NCBI GenBank assembly: GCA_002257045.1
Contig: NCHD01000042.1
Location: 1-36,715 of the forward strand
Reading direction: 5' to 3'
DNA from: Hydrogenophilales bacterium 16-61-112
GTDB taxonomy: Bacteria > Pseudomonadota > Gammaproteobacteria > Burkholderiales > Thiobacillaceae
DNA length: 36,715 bases
Part shown: piece by piece, positions 7,842-16,729 of the stretch
Numbering within the stretch: the stretch's first letter is position 1
Layout: every line of letters starts with the position of its first letter
Translations under genes and position numbers: made by a program
The notes under the pieces: model-generated
Database searches by the model: none
What the model saw: the letters and a program-made list of their open reading frames with translations, nothing else
What the model was told of the DNA's origin: nothing

Positions 7842-9169
7842 GCACGATTTTCATGGACATTCAGCCCGTCATCCTGTGGACCGATGGCCTGATTTTCGCG
7901 CTGCTGGCGGGCGTGCTGGTGCTGGGCATGTTCGTGGTGATCGGCTTGCTCGATTCGCTGCATTACCGTGAAAAGCTGGCCGACAGCCCGGCCGACAAGC
8001 CGCAATACTCCATCGAGGTGTTGTCCGTATTCGACGCGCTGGTGGGTACGCTGCGCACCCGGCACGAAAAAACCTATTCCGCCCCGCTCGCGATGCACCT
8101 GTACGCCAAGGAATTCGTCGAGCGCGACGGGACGACGGTGCGCGACTACCCGCGCCTGCAATTTGGCGGCGCGCACCTGCGCGATGCCGCCGAGCGGCGT
8201 CCGGATCTCGTCAGGCGCAGCGCCATCGGTCTGGCGCAGGGGCTGGCGGCGGGCCTGTTGCTGCTCGGCGTGCTGGCAGCGTGGCAGGCCCGCCAGGCCA
8301 AGCTGTCGCTGGGCGAATGGCTGACGCGCTGGGGCGAAGGCCGCCTCGGCTGGCCGGGACGCACGCTGGTCTGCATGGCGACGCTGCTGTTGATGCTGGC
8401 CGGCGTGCTGGCGCAACTGGCTGCGGGCTACCACGTGTTCGGCACCGACAAGGTTGGGCAGGACGTGCTCTACATCACATTGAAAAGCATCCGCACCGGA
8501 CTCGTGATCGGCACGCTCACCACCCTGGTGACATTGCCATTAGCGATCAGCCTCGGCATCGCGGCGGGCTATTTCCGCGGCTGGGTGGACGATGTCATCC
8601 AGTATGTCTACACCGTGCTCAACTCCATCCCCGGCGTGCTGCTGATCGCGGCGGCGGTGCTGATTGTGCAGGGCTACATCGAATCCAACCCCGAGTTGTT
8701 CGACAATGCCGCCGCGCGCGCCGACGTGCGCCTGCTGGCACTCTGCCTGATCATGGGGATGACCAGCTGGACCGGACTGGCACGCTTGCTGCGCGGCGAG
8801 GCGCTCAAGCTGTCGACGCTGGATTACGTCGATGCCGCGCGCGCGTTCGGCGTGTCCCACACGCGCATCCTCAGCCGCCACATCTTCCCCAACGTGTTCC
8901 ACCTGGTGCTGATCGCCATCGTGCTGGATTTCTCTGGCCTGGTGCTGGCCGAGGCGGTGCTGTCCTATGTCGGGGTCGGCGTCGATCCCAGCATGCACAG
9001 CTGGGGCAACATGATCAACGGCGCACGGCTGGAGCTCGCGCGCGAACCGACGGTGTGGTGGCAGCTCGGCGCGGCATTTACTTTCATGTTCACCCTGGTG
9101 CTGGCGGCCAACCTGTTTGCCGACGGCGTGCGCGATGCGTTCGATCCGCGCCGGGAGGCCGGGCGATGA
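7838..9169 (+). CDS. Peptide-type ABC importer permease (DppC/YejE-like) with N-terminal extension
   Basis: A 443-residue inner-membrane permease, longer than the usual 290-340 residues of DppC/YejE. The extra N-terminal part holds a membrane helix (about residues 10-37), a soluble stretch (about 40-125) and a further helix. The standard DppC module follows: helix, GTDKVGQD, five more helices, and the EAA loop DYVDAARAFGVSHTRILSRH. The C-terminus (LFADGVRDAFDPR) is typical. The ATG overlaps the stop of the previous permease as ATGA, implying coupled translation. The function of the extension is unknown; it may contact the unusual membrane-anchored binding protein. Confidence 0.9.
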   Translation: MSTIFMDIQPVILWTDGLIFALLAGVLVLGMFVVIGLLDSLHYREKLADSPADKPQYSIEVLSVFDALVGTLRTRHEKTYSAPLAMHLYAKEFVERDGTTVRDYPRLQFGGAHLRDAAERRPDLVRRSAIGLAQGLAAGLLLLGVLAAWQARQAKLSLGEWLTRWGEGRLGWPGRTLVCMATLLLMLAGVLAQLAAGYHVFGTDKVGQDVLYITLKSIRTGLVIGTLTTLVTLPLAISLGIAAGYFRGWVDDVIQYVYTVLNSIPGVLLIAAAVLIVQGYIESNPELFDNAAARADVRLLALCLIMGMTSWTGLARLLRGEALKLSTLDYVDAARAFGVSHTRILSRHIFPNVFHLVLIAIVLDFSGLVLAEAVLSYVGVGVDPSMHSWGNMINGARLELAREPTVWWQLGAAFTFMFTLVLAANLFADGVRDAFDPRREAGR

Positions 9170-11130
9170 GTCGCCTGCTACAGGTCGACCAGCTTGCCGT
9201 CGGGATCGGCGCGGTGCACATCGTCGACGGTGTGTCGTTCCACATCGACGCCGGTGAAACCTATTCGCTGCTCGGCGAATCGGGCTGCGGCAAGTCGATG
9301 ACGGCGCTGTCCCTGATGCGGCTGCTGCCCGATGGCGGGCGGATTGCCGCAGGCAGCGTGAGTCTTGACGGGGAAAACATCCTGGCCCTGCCCGAGTCGG
9401 CGATGCGCCGCGTGCGCGGTGGCGGCATGGCGATGATTTTCCAGGAGCCGATGCTGGCCCTGAATCCGGTCATCAAGGTGGGCGAGCAGATCGCCGAGGT
9501 GCTGGGCCTGCATCAGGGCTTGCGCGGTCAGCAGATGACCGATGCCGCGCGCGCGCTGCTCGATGCCGTAGGCGTGCCGGACGCGGCGCGGCGGCTCGAC
9601 GGCTATCCGTTCGAGCTGTCGGGCGGCCTGCGCCAGCGGGTGATGATCGCGATGGCGCTGGCCGGCCAGCCTAAACTGCTGATCGCCGACGAACCGACCA
9701 CGGCGCTCGATGTGACCATGCAGGCGCAAGTGCTCGACGTGCTGCGCACCCTGCGTGCCGAGCGCCGCATGGGCATGCTGCTGATCACCCACGACCTTGG
9801 CGTGGTGGCGGAAAATGCCGACCGGGTTGGGGTGATGTACGCCGGCGAACTGGTGGAGGAGGGCGCACGCGCAAACTTCTTCGCCACACCACAGCACCCT
9901 TACAGCCGCATGCTGTTCGATGCCCTGCCGCGACCCGGTGACGGCGGGCGGCTCACCACGATTCCCGGCCAGGTGCCGCGACTCGATACCACTTTGCAAG
10001 GCTGTCGCTTTGCGCCGCGCTGTCCGTTTGCCATTGCGCGCTGTCGCCTGGAGTCCCCACAGTGGCAGACCATCAACGGCCAGCAGGTGCGCTGCCACCT
10101 GGCGGGCAGCCTGCCGCCGCGTGCTGCGCATGTGGCCGGCGCACAGACAATTTCCGCCCCCGTGACGCAGGCATTGCTGCAGGTCGATGGCCTCAAGGTG
10201 TATTTCCCGATCCGGCGCGGCCTGATCCAGCGCACCGTCGGTTTCGTCCGTGCTGTCGACGACGTGTCGCTGTCGATCCCAGCCGGCCGCACGCTGGCGC
10301 TGGTCGGCGAATCCGGTTGCGGCAAGACCACCGTCGGCAAGGCGCTGCTGCGCCTGATCGAGCCGACGGCCGGCAGCGTGGCGCTGGAGGGCGAAACGCT
10401 GGGCGCGCACAACGTGCCGACGTTGCGGCGGCAGATGCAGATGGTTTTCCAGGACCCGTTCAGCTCGCTCAATCCGCGCATGCGGGTGGCCGACATCCTG
10501 CTTGAAGGCATGGACGCCCTGCGCATTGGCGTGGCCAGCGCACGCCGCGATGCTGTGGCGCAGTTGCTGCGGCAAGTGGGGCTGCCGGACGATGCAGGCG
10601 GGCGCTATCCGCACGCTTTCTCCGGCGGGCAGCGCCAGCGCATCGCGATTGCGCGGGCGCTCGCCGTCGCGCCGCGCCTGCTGATCTGCGACGAGCCGAC
10701 CAGCGCGCTCGACGTCTCGGTGCAGGCGCAAATTCTCAACCTGCTCAAAGATCTGCAGGATCAACTCGGGCTGGCTTATCTGTTCATCACCCACAACCTG
10801 GCCGTGGTCGATTACCTGGCACACGCGGTGGCGGTCATGTATCTCGGCCGCATCGTCGAACACGGCAGCGCTGCCGACGTGCTGGGCACGCCGCGTCATC
10901 CCTATACGCAGGCACTCGTGAGCGCCGTGCCGCGTATCGAGCCTCACAGTGGTCAGCGCATCATCCGCCTCGCCGGCGATCAGCCGTCGCCGCTCAACCC
11001 GCCCGCCGGCTGCCATTTCCATCCGCGCTGCCCGCACGCCAGCAAGGTCTGCCGGCAAACGTATCCCGGCCAGACCGATCTGGGAGACGGGCATTGGGTG
11101 CGGTGCCACTGGGTCGCGACCCAGGTTTGA
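9166..11130 (+). CDS. Peptide ABC importer, fused double ATPase (YejF-like, DppD-DppF fusion)
   Basis: A 654-residue cytoplasmic protein with two complete ABC domains in tandem that powers the importer. The first domain has Walker [10 protein letters not shown], signature LSGGLRQR and Walker [13 protein letters not shown]. The second has [17 protein letters not shown] and [12 protein letters not shown]. Each is followed by the cysteine-containing oligopeptide C-terminal motif ([14 protein letters not shown] and [14 protein letters not shown]), as in DppD/DppF. One polypeptide thus replaces two subunits, as in YejF. The start overlaps the upstream stop as ATGA. It is the last gene of the four-gene importer operon. 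All nucleotide-binding motifs are intact in both halves. Confidence 0.93.
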   Translation: MSRLLQVDQLAVGIGAVHIVDGVSFHIDAGETYSLLGESGCGKSMTALSLMRLLPDGGRIAAGSVSLDGENILALPESAMRRVRGGGMAMIFQEPMLALNPVIKVGEQIAEVLGLHQGLRGQQMTDAARALLDAVGVPDAARRLDGYPFELSGGLRQRVMIAMALAGQPKLLIADEPTTALDVTMQAQVLDVLRTLRAERRMGMLLITHDLGVVAENADRVGVMYAGELVEEGARANFFATPQHPYSRMLFDALPRPGDGGRLTTIPGQVPRLDTTLQGCRFAPRCPFAIARCRLESPQWQTINGQQVRCHLAGSLPPRAAHVAGAQTISAPVTQALLQVDGLKVYFPIRRGLIQRTVGFVRAVDDVSLSIPAGRTLALVGESGCGKTTVGKALLRLIEPTAGSVALEGETLGAHNVPTLRRQMQMVFQDPFSSLNPRMRVADILLEGMDALRIGVASARRDAVAQLLRQVGLPDDAGGRYPHAFSGGQRQRIAIARALAVAPRLLICDEPTSALDVSVQAQILNLLKDLQDQLGLAYLFITHNLAVVDYLAHAVAVMYLGRIVEHGSAADVLGTPRHPYTQALVSAVPRIEPHSGQRIIRLAGDQPSPLNPPAGCHFHPRCPHASKVCRQTYPGQTDLGDGHWVRCHWVATQV

Positions 11131-11185
11131 GCTTTTGTTTTCGCCACGCCCCGGCACCCATTCAACCTTCAGAACGGAAACTCAA

Positions 11186-11377
11186 GTGAATACAGGTAAA
11201 CGCAATTTCTGGCTCGGCAATGCTGTATTGACGGTCGCCATGTTGATGTTGATTTTTATGGGACGGTTGTCAGATGCGCTGGGCATCTGGGCGGCAGTCC
11301 TCTGGATGGTGCTGGCAGCGTTGGGGGTCGGGCTTTTGATGTCGGACAAGTCGGGCGAGCCGCCGCCGCCCGACTGA
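11186..11377 (+). CDS. Small two-helix membrane protein, unknown function
   Basis: A 63-residue protein starting at GTG with a weak GGAA about 8 bases upstream. It has two hydrophobic helices (about residues 10-27 and 32-51), a basic N-terminus (NTGKRN) and a proline-rich acidic tail (SGEPPPPD). I do not recognise a named family. It follows the ABC ATPase gene by 55 bases and converges on mltD with a 9-base gap. The compact membrane layout and clean codon structure favour a real gene, but it could also be read from a longer frame beginning inside the ATPase gene. Confidence 0.55.
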   Translation: MNTGKRNFWLGNAVLTVAMLMLIFMGRLSDALGIWAAVLWMVLAALGVGLLMSDKSGEPPPPD

Positions 11378-11386
11378 TTACGTTCA

Positions 11387-12955
11387 TCAGGATTTGTTGA
11401 CGATGACGGTCTGGCCTGCCTGGACTTTGCCGTCGTCGTTCAGCTCAGGGTTCCAGGATTTGATTTCAGACAGCTTCACGTCAAAGCGCTGGGCGATGGC
11501 ATGCAGGGTATCGCCGCGTTTGACGGTATAGCGGGTGGACCGGGCAGCGGATTTTTGAGTGCGCGGCACCACAGCGTCCTGTCGGGAAAAGGACACGTCC
11601 CTGAGGTTTGGCGGGTTTTCCGCCGGTAGCAGGATTTGCTGGCCGACTTTGAGGTTGGCATCGATCTCGGGATTGGCAGCAGTGAGCTGTGCCGCGCTGA
11701 GTCCGTAACGGCGAGCGACGCCAAACAGCGTCTCGCCGCGCTGCACGATATGCCTTTGCGGATTCGGGTTGGTGGGTGCGACTGCTTGCGGTATGTCTGC
11801 TGCAAGCGTCGCCACCCCGCCACGTAATCTGACTGGAACCAGGATGGTCTGGGCGTTCGCCAGTTTTCCGCGCTTGAGATTGAACTGGTTGAGTTCGGTC
11901 AGACGGTCGACGCTGACATCAAAACGTTTGGCAATATCGGCCGGACGCTCGCCTTTTTTTGCGGCATAGGGCTGCCAGGAGTCCCAGTTGCCTGCCTCCA
12001 GATTGCGCTGGAACTGGTCAGCCTTGTCGACGGGAACCAGCAGGTTGACGGGCGTATCGGAACGAATGAGCTTGCGCGGAAACGCGGCATTCAAGACCAT
12101 GAACTCATCGTTGTTCATGTCGGCCAGCCGGGCGGCTGAATGCATGTCCAGATTGGCGTGAACCGGAATCTGGTTGAAATACGGCTGATTGGGCAGGCTG
12201 TCGATCACGAGGCCGTATTGATCCGGGTTGCGAATCAGGTTCTTGATGGCCAGCAGCTTGGGGACGTAGTTACGCGTTTCCGCAGGCAGCGTCAGGCTGG
12301 CGTAATCGGTGGGCAGGCCCAACTGCACGTTTTTCTCGATCGCACGGGCGACGCAGCCTTCACCGCAGTTGTAGGCCGCAAGGGCCAACTGCCAATCGCC
12401 AAAATCGAGGTAGAGCTTGCTGAGGTAGTCCAGTGCGGCATTGGTGGCGGCGGGAAAATCGCGGCGGCCGTCGTACCAGGCATCCTGCCTGAGTCCGTAG
12501 TGACGGCCTGTCGACGGAATGAATTGCCAGATGCCGGAAGCGGACGAAGAGGAAAGCGCGGTGGACTTGAACGCGCTTTCGATCATCGGCAACAGGGCGA
12601 TTTCCATCGGCATGGCGCGCCGGTCGACTTCCTGAACGATGTGATAGAGGTAGCGCCGTGACCGATCAACCATGCGGTGGATGGATTCCGGCCGTGCCGC
12701 ATACCAGGATTCGTGAACAGCCACGAGTGGGTTATTTGAGGCGGCGTCGTCGATCTTGAACCCGTTGCGTATGCGCAGCCAGACATCTTCCTGGCTCAGA
12801 GCATTAATCGTTTTGCTATCGGCTTCGGCTTCGACGGCGCTTTCGCTCCATTGCAGCGACTGGGTGCTGGAGTAGACGTCTTCCGCATTGACCGTCAGGC
12901 TGAAACAGGCGACCAGCATTGCAAGGGATAGCTGGGTCAGGGTCTTTTGAATCAT
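11387..12955 (-). CDS. mltD: Membrane-bound lytic murein transglycosylase D with three LysM repeats
   Basis: Cleaves the glycan strands of peptidoglycan. The 522-residue protein has an export signal with a possible lipobox (LVAC, C17), as in E. coli MltD; cleavage at VNA is the alternative. The SLT domain covers about residues 75-230 with the catalytic glutamate in LLPMIESAFKS and the motifs SGIWQFIPSTGRHYGL and LAAYNCGEG. Three LysM peptidoglycan-binding repeats fill the C-terminal half, at about residues 330-380, 400-445 and 475-522. The ATG at 12955 is preferred over an upstream in-frame TTG at 12970. gloB lies 67 bases upstream in the same direction, the same neighbourhood as in E. coli. 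Confidence 0.93.
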   Translation of the reverse strand: MIQKTLTQLSLAMLVACFSLTVNAEDVYSSTQSLQWSESAVEAEADSKTINALSQEDVWLRIRNGFKIDDAASNNPLVAVHESWYAARPESIHRMVDRSRRYLYHIVQEVDRRAMPMEIALLPMIESAFKSTALSSSSASGIWQFIPSTGRHYGLRQDAWYDGRRDFPAATNAALDYLSKLYLDFGDWQLALAAYNCGEGCVARAIEKNVQLGLPTDYASLTLPAETRNYVPKLLAIKNLIRNPDQYGLVIDSLPNQPYFNQIPVHANLDMHSAARLADMNNDEFMVLNAAFPRKLIRSDTPVNLLVPVDKADQFQRNLEAGNWDSWQPYAAKKGERPADIAKRFDVSVDRLTELNQFNLKRGKLANAQTILVPVRLRGGVATLAADIPQAVAPTNPNPQRHIVQRGETLFGVARRYGLSAAQLTAANPEIDANLKVGQQILLPAENPPNLRDVSFSRQDAVVPRTQKSAARSTRYTVKRGDTLHAIAQRFDVKLSEIKSWNPELNDDGKVQAGQTVIVNKS

Positions 12956-13022
12956 GTTGATACCGGGCAAGATTGGCTCCCGTGTTCAATGATGGGGACA
13001 TTTTAACCGCTGTTTCCCCTGT

Positions 13023-13793
13023 TTACCGATCCCATGCATCCTTGGCGGCGCGAATGGCCCCGAACACCTCGGCCGGATCGGGGTTTTTGCGGTTCAAACA
13101 GGCTGCGGCAAAAGCCGTCATGTGCGGTTGGTGAAAGCGCAAAAAGGGATTGGTGGCCTTTTCCAGCGCAAGGGTCGAGGGCAGGGTAGGCTGCCCCTGT
13201 GCGCGTAACGCCCGGTCGGCGCGTTCGCGTGCTTGCAGCGCCTGATTGTCGCCATCGATGGTTTTGGCGAAGTCGATATTGCTCAGGGTGTACTCATGCG
13301 CGCAGCAGACTCGGGTAGCATCGGGCAGCTTGAGAATGGCGTCGAGACTGGCAGCCATCATTGCCGGCGTGCCTTCGGACAGTTTTCCGCAACCACAGCC
13401 AAACAGCGTATCCCCGCAGAACAAATAACCGTGGCCGACGAAGCTGATGTGGTCGAGCGTGTGGCCCGGGGTGGCCAGCACATCGAGATGCAATTCGGGC
13501 TCAGCCAGCATGAGCGCATCGCCTCCCCGCAGCGTGTGCGTAACGCCGGGAATACGGGGATTGGCCGGTGCATGAATGGCACAGTTGTAGCGTTGACGCA
13601 ACAGAAGGTTGCCGCCAGTATGATCGCGATGGTGATGGGTGTTGAGGACAGCTGTCAGCTTGAGTTCGTGGGTGTCAAGAAACGCGACCAGGGGCAGCGG
13701 GTCGCCCGGATCGACGGCGATGGCGTGGGGGCCGTCGTGCAACACCCAGATGTAATTGTCGTCGAACGCAGGCAGGGAAATAAGTGTCAACAT
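13023..13793 (-). CDS. gloB: Hydroxyacylglutathione hydrolase (glyoxalase II)
   Basis: Hydrolyses S-lactoylglutathione to lactate and glutathione, the second step of methylglyoxal detoxification. The 256-residue metallo-beta-lactamase-fold enzyme has the metal-binding motif THHHRDHTGG, a histidine in ATPGHTLDH, the bridging aspartate in FCGDTLF and a later histidine in CAHEYTLSN. The C-terminal HAGH domain ends with NPFLRFHQP. The start MLTLISLPAFDDNYIW matches the family; the 13 extra upstream codons are not expected. It diverges from the methyltransferase gene across 28 bases, where both promoters or start signals must lie. Confidence 0.95.
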   Translation of the reverse strand: MLTLISLPAFDDNYIWVLHDGPHAIAVDPGDPLPLVAFLDTHELKLTAVLNTHHHRDHTGGNLLLRQRYNCAIHAPANPRIPGVTHTLRGGDALMLAEPELHLDVLATPGHTLDHISFVGHGYLFCGDTLFGCGCGKLSEGTPAMMAASLDAILKLPDATRVCCAHEYTLSNIDFAKTIDGDNQALQARERADRALRAQGQPTLPSTLALEKATNPFLRFHQPHMTAFAAACLNRKNPDPAEVFGAIRAAKDAWDR

Positions 13794-13821
13794 GGCAGGT
13801 CGGTGAAACAGGAGAATGACT

Positions 13822-14574
13822 ATGTTATCCAAGCTGGATGCCGGATGGTTTGAAACCCCGCTGGGACAACATCTGCTGTTCCGCGAACGGCGCTATTTCG
13901 ATCAGGCTGTATCGGACGTGTTCGGTTTCAATGCGGTGCAGGTCGGCTTGCCGCATATCGACTTCCTGCGCAACAGCCGCATCCCGCTGCGCGTGACCTG
14001 TGCAGTGGAAGCGCCCGCCCAGGTGCATGCCGATCCGATGTTTTTGCCGTTTGAAGGGCAGTCGCTCGATTTGTTGCTGCTACCGCATGTGCTGGAGTTC
14101 AGTTCGAATCCACATCAGGTTTTGCGCGAAGCCGAGCGTGTGTTGCGCCCGGAAGGCCGCTTGGTGCTGGCGGGGTTTAATCCGCGCAGTTTGTGGGGTC
14201 TGGCGCATCAATTACAGGGAAATGAGCGCGGCTATCCCTGGAACGGCAATTTTTTGAATATTTCGCGGGTTAAAGACTGGATGGTCTTGCTGGGGATGGA
14301 GGTGGCGGGCGGCAGCATGTGCTGTTACCGTCCGCCCATCAATCGTGAAAACTGGCTGCGGCGCTTGCGTTTCATGGAACCGGCGGGTGACCGCTGGTGG
14401 GCAATGGGCGGTGGCGTCTATTTTTTGCAGGCGGTCAAGCGCGTGCAGGGCATGCATGTCATCCTGCCGCAGTGGAAAAGAAGCGTGGCGCCGCGTTTGC
14501 TGGCGCCGGCTGCAAAAGTTATGAATTCAAACGTCATCAATATCAACCAGCATCGGATCAGTCGTGACCTCTAG
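13822..14574 (+). CDS. YafS-like SAM-dependent methyltransferase
   Basis: A 250-residue class I methyltransferase-like protein. The middle shows the family core [38 protein letters not shown] (described by its key parts PHVLEF and [14 protein letters not shown]). The glycine-rich SAM motif is unusual: it appears as FNAVQVGLP rather than a DVGCGTG type, as I recall for the E. coli YafS group. The substrate is unknown. The start at 13822 is chosen because AGGAGA ends 6 bases before it, whereas the ATG at 13816 touches that site directly. It lies between gloB and rnhA, a conserved neighbourhood, and overlaps the rnhA start by 11 bases. Confidence 0.85.
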   Translation: MLSKLDAGWFETPLGQHLLFRERRYFDQAVSDVFGFNAVQVGLPHIDFLRNSRIPLRVTCAVEAPAQVHADPMFLPFEGQSLDLLLLPHVLEFSSNPHQVLREAERVLRPEGRLVLAGFNPRSLWGLAHQLQGNERGYPWNGNFLNISRVKDWMVLLGMEVAGGSMCCYRPPINRENWLRRLRFMEPAGDRWWAMGGGVYFLQAVKRVQGMHVILPQWKRSVAPRLLAPAAKVMNSNVININQHRISRDL

Positions 14575-15007
14575 CACTATCTACATCTACAGCGATGGCG
14601 CCTGCAAGGGCAACCCTGGCGTGGGGGGTTGGGGCGCGTTGCTGGTCGCGGACGGCCACCGCAAGGAAATCTGCGGCGGCGAGCGCGACACCACCAACAA
14701 CCGGATGGAAATGACGGCCGTGATCCGCGCGCTGGAATCGATCAAGCGCCCCTCTACGGTCGAAGTCCACACCGACTCGCAATACGTGCAAAAAGGCATC
14801 AGCGAATGGTTGCCCGGCTGGAAGCGTCGCAACTGGCGCACTAGCGACGGCAAACCAGTCAAAAACCAGGATCTTTGGCAGCAACTGGAAACCCTGAGCC
14901 AGCAGCACGCCATCGAGTGGAAATGGGTGCGCGGCCACAATGGCCACCCGGAAAATGAACGCGCGGACGAACTGGCCAATCAAGGCGTTCTGCAAGCGCA
15001 GCAATAA
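14564..15007 (+). CDS. rnhA: Ribonuclease HI
   Basis: Degrades the RNA strand of RNA-DNA hybrids during replication and R-loop removal. The 147-residue protein is full length, with the four acidic catalytic residues D11 (YSDGAC), E49 (NNRMEM), D71 (HTDSQY) and D135 (ERADELA), plus H125 in [10 protein letters not shown]. It also has the basic handle region ([10 protein letters not shown]). It begins at GTG inside the last 11 bases of the methyltransferase gene, so translation is probably coupled. dnaQ follows 14 bases after its stop. Confidence 0.96.
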   Translation: MTSSTIYIYSDGACKGNPGVGGWGALLVADGHRKEICGGERDTTNNRMEMTAVIRALESIKRPSTVEVHTDSQYVQKGISEWLPGWKRRNWRTSDGKPVKNQDLWQQLETLSQQHAIEWKWVRGHNGHPENERADELANQGVLQAQQ

Positions 15008-15021
15008 GACCGACAGCATCC

Positions 15022-15756
15022 ATGCGACAAATCATTCTGGATACCGAAACCACGGGGCTCGACCCCAATCAGGGACATCGCATCATCGAGGTCGCTGCGG
15101 TTGAAATGATCAACCGACGGCTCACGGGCAATCACCTGCATCGTTATGTCAATCCGGATCGCGATATCGATGCCGGAGCGATGCAGGTGCACGGCATCAC
15201 CCCCGAGTTTTTGCAGGACAAGCCCCGCTTTGCTGACGTGGCGCAGGAGTTCGTCGACTTTATTCAGGGCGCTGAACTGATCATTCACAACGCGCCGTTT
15301 GACGTGGGCTTCCTCAATATGGAGTTGCGTCTGCTGGCGATGAAGCCGCTACCGAACTGGTGCGATGGCGTCATCGACACCCTGGCCATGGCCAAGGCCC
15401 TGCGTCCCGGTCAGCGCAACAATCTGGATGCGCTGTGCAAATTCTTTGGCGTCGACAACACGGCGCGAACGCTGCATGGCGCGCTGGTCGACTGCGAACT
15501 GCTGGCGGCGGTTTATCTTGCACTGACGCGTGGCCAGGAAAGCCTGTCCATCGGACTGGAAACACGCAGTGAAGAAGCGGGGCGGACTGCCGCGCGTGCA
15601 CGCCCCAAACCGGTTTTGCTGCAGGCTACTGCCGAAGAACAGGGTATCCATGACAGTGTGCTGGAGGCGATCAGCAAGGACAGCAAAGGCGCATGCCTGT
15701 GGAACGCGCTACCGCTTGCGGTAGATGCGCCAGCCCATCAAGGTGGCAATGGGTGA
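15022..15756 (+). CDS. dnaQ: DNA polymerase III epsilon subunit (proofreading exonuclease)
   Basis: The 3'-5' exonuclease that proofreads for the replicative polymerase. The 244-residue protein has exo motif I (ILDTETTGLDP, D7 and E9), exo motif II (IIHNAPFDVGFLN) and exo III (LHGALVDCELLAAVYL), giving all catalytic acids and the histidine. The C-terminal tail (about residues 185-244) is the expected flexible segment that binds the polymerase alpha subunit. It is the third gene of the methyltransferase-rnhA-dnaQ run. Its stop overlaps the start of the next gene, tying replication genes to a signalling pair. Confidence 0.95.
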   Translation: MRQIILDTETTGLDPNQGHRIIEVAAVEMINRRLTGNHLHRYVNPDRDIDAGAMQVHGITPEFLQDKPRFADVAQEFVDFIQGAELIIHNAPFDVGFLNMELRLLAMKPLPNWCDGVIDTLAMAKALRPGQRNNLDALCKFFGVDNTARTLHGALVDCELLAAVYLALTRGQESLSIGLETRSEEAGRTAARARPKPVLLQATAEEQGIHDSVLEAISKDSKGACLWNALPLAVDAPAHQGGNG

Positions 15757-16729
15757 GCGCTTGATTTCTTGCGTTGCGCACACAAGGCGTGCATTCGGTC
15801 ATCCGCTGTTGCGCGACCTCATCAGCCTGGCGCTGCTGGCGCTCTGTCTTTCCGGCTTCTCCGGACATGCCTTGGCGGCGCGCGTGGCTGTGGTGTTGAG
15901 TGACGACTCTGCGCCTTATCAGGAGGTGTACCAGGTCGTTCGTGCCTTCCTCGATGACAGTGGCCATGAGGCGGTCCGGATCAATGCCCGGGGATTGACG
16001 CCTGCCTCCCTGAAAGCGACCCGACTTGCCGTTGCTGTGGGCGTGCTTGCCGCCGATGCGTTGTCCGGCTTGCCGAATCCTCCCCCGATTCTGGCAGTAC
16101 TCGTGCCGCGCGCGTGGTATCTCAAGACAGGCCGCAGCCAGCTTACCGACAACGGCAATCGCCTCGCCTCGGCTATTTATATTGACCAGCCGATCGAGCG
16201 GCAAGCGGCCTTGATTCGCCTGGCCTTTCCCGCGGCGCGGCGAGTCGGTGTGCTGTTGAGCGCGAACCAGAGCGGTTTGCTGGGCGAACTTCAAGCCGCC
16301 ATGGGTACGCAGGGCCTCGTGCTGACAAATGCGATCCTGGCCAAAGACGAACAGCTGATCACGCCACTCGAGAACGTCCTGTCTGAAGCCGATTTATTGC
16401 TGGCGCTTCCCGATCCTGTCGTATTCAACCGCAATACCGCACAGAGCATCTTGCTGACGTCCTATCGCTATCGAGATCCGGTGCTGGGCTATTCGCGTTC
16501 GTTGACGCGGGCTGGTGCCTTGTTGTCGCTGCACTCCAGTCCCGCAGAAATCGGCCGCCAGACAGCCGAATGGGTCAGTAATGCGCTGCTTGGATCCATG
16601 ACCCGCTTGCCGGCACCGGCGCATCCTGCGTACTTCAGTATCTCGATCAATGAACAGGTCGCTCGTTCGCTTGGTTTTACCTTGCCACCCGAAGCCGAGC
16701 TGGAAAAACGGTTGGGGAGCATTCGTTGA
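15749..16729 (+). CDS. Periplasmic ABC-type substrate-binding-like protein, likely sensor partner
   Basis: A 326-residue exported protein. The signal peptide lies around residues 25-44 (LISLALLALCLSGFSGHALAA). The two-lobed body resembles the uncharacterised ABC_sub_bind family: RVAVVLSDDSAPYQEV at the start and INEQVARSLGFTLPPEAEL near the end, the usual closing motif. No permease or ATPase gene accompanies it. Instead it overlaps (TGATG) a HAMP-GGDEF-EAL gene, which suggests that it senses a ligand for that protein rather than feeding a transporter. The start at 15749 has AAGGTGG at 15740-15746 and overlaps the end of dnaQ by 8 bases. Confidence 0.75.
   Translation: MGERLISCVAHTRRAFGHPLLRDLISLALLALCLSGFSGHALAARVAVVLSDDSAPYQEVYQVVRAFLDDSGHEAVRINARGLTPASLKATRLAVAVGVLAADALSGLPNPPPILAVLVPRAWYLKTGRSQLTDNGNRLASAIYIDQPIERQAALIRLAFPAARRVGVLLSANQSGLLGELQAAMGTQGLVLTNAILAKDEQLITPLENVLSEADLLLALPDPVVFNRNTAQSILLTSYRYRDPVLGYSRSLTRAGALLSLHSSPAEIGRQTAEWVSNALLGSMTRLPAPAHPAYFSISINEQVARSLGFTLPPEAELEKRLGSIR

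Noticed and set aside
8281..9165. N-terminal extension of the ABC ATPase frame
   Set aside because: It overlaps the permease gene in another frame and looks random; the ATPase starts at 9166 with the ATGA overlap seen throughout the operon.
9178..11157. A 659-codon open frame on the minus strand opposite the ABC ATPase
   Set aside because: Same shadow effect; the plus strand encodes two complete ABC domains with all motifs.
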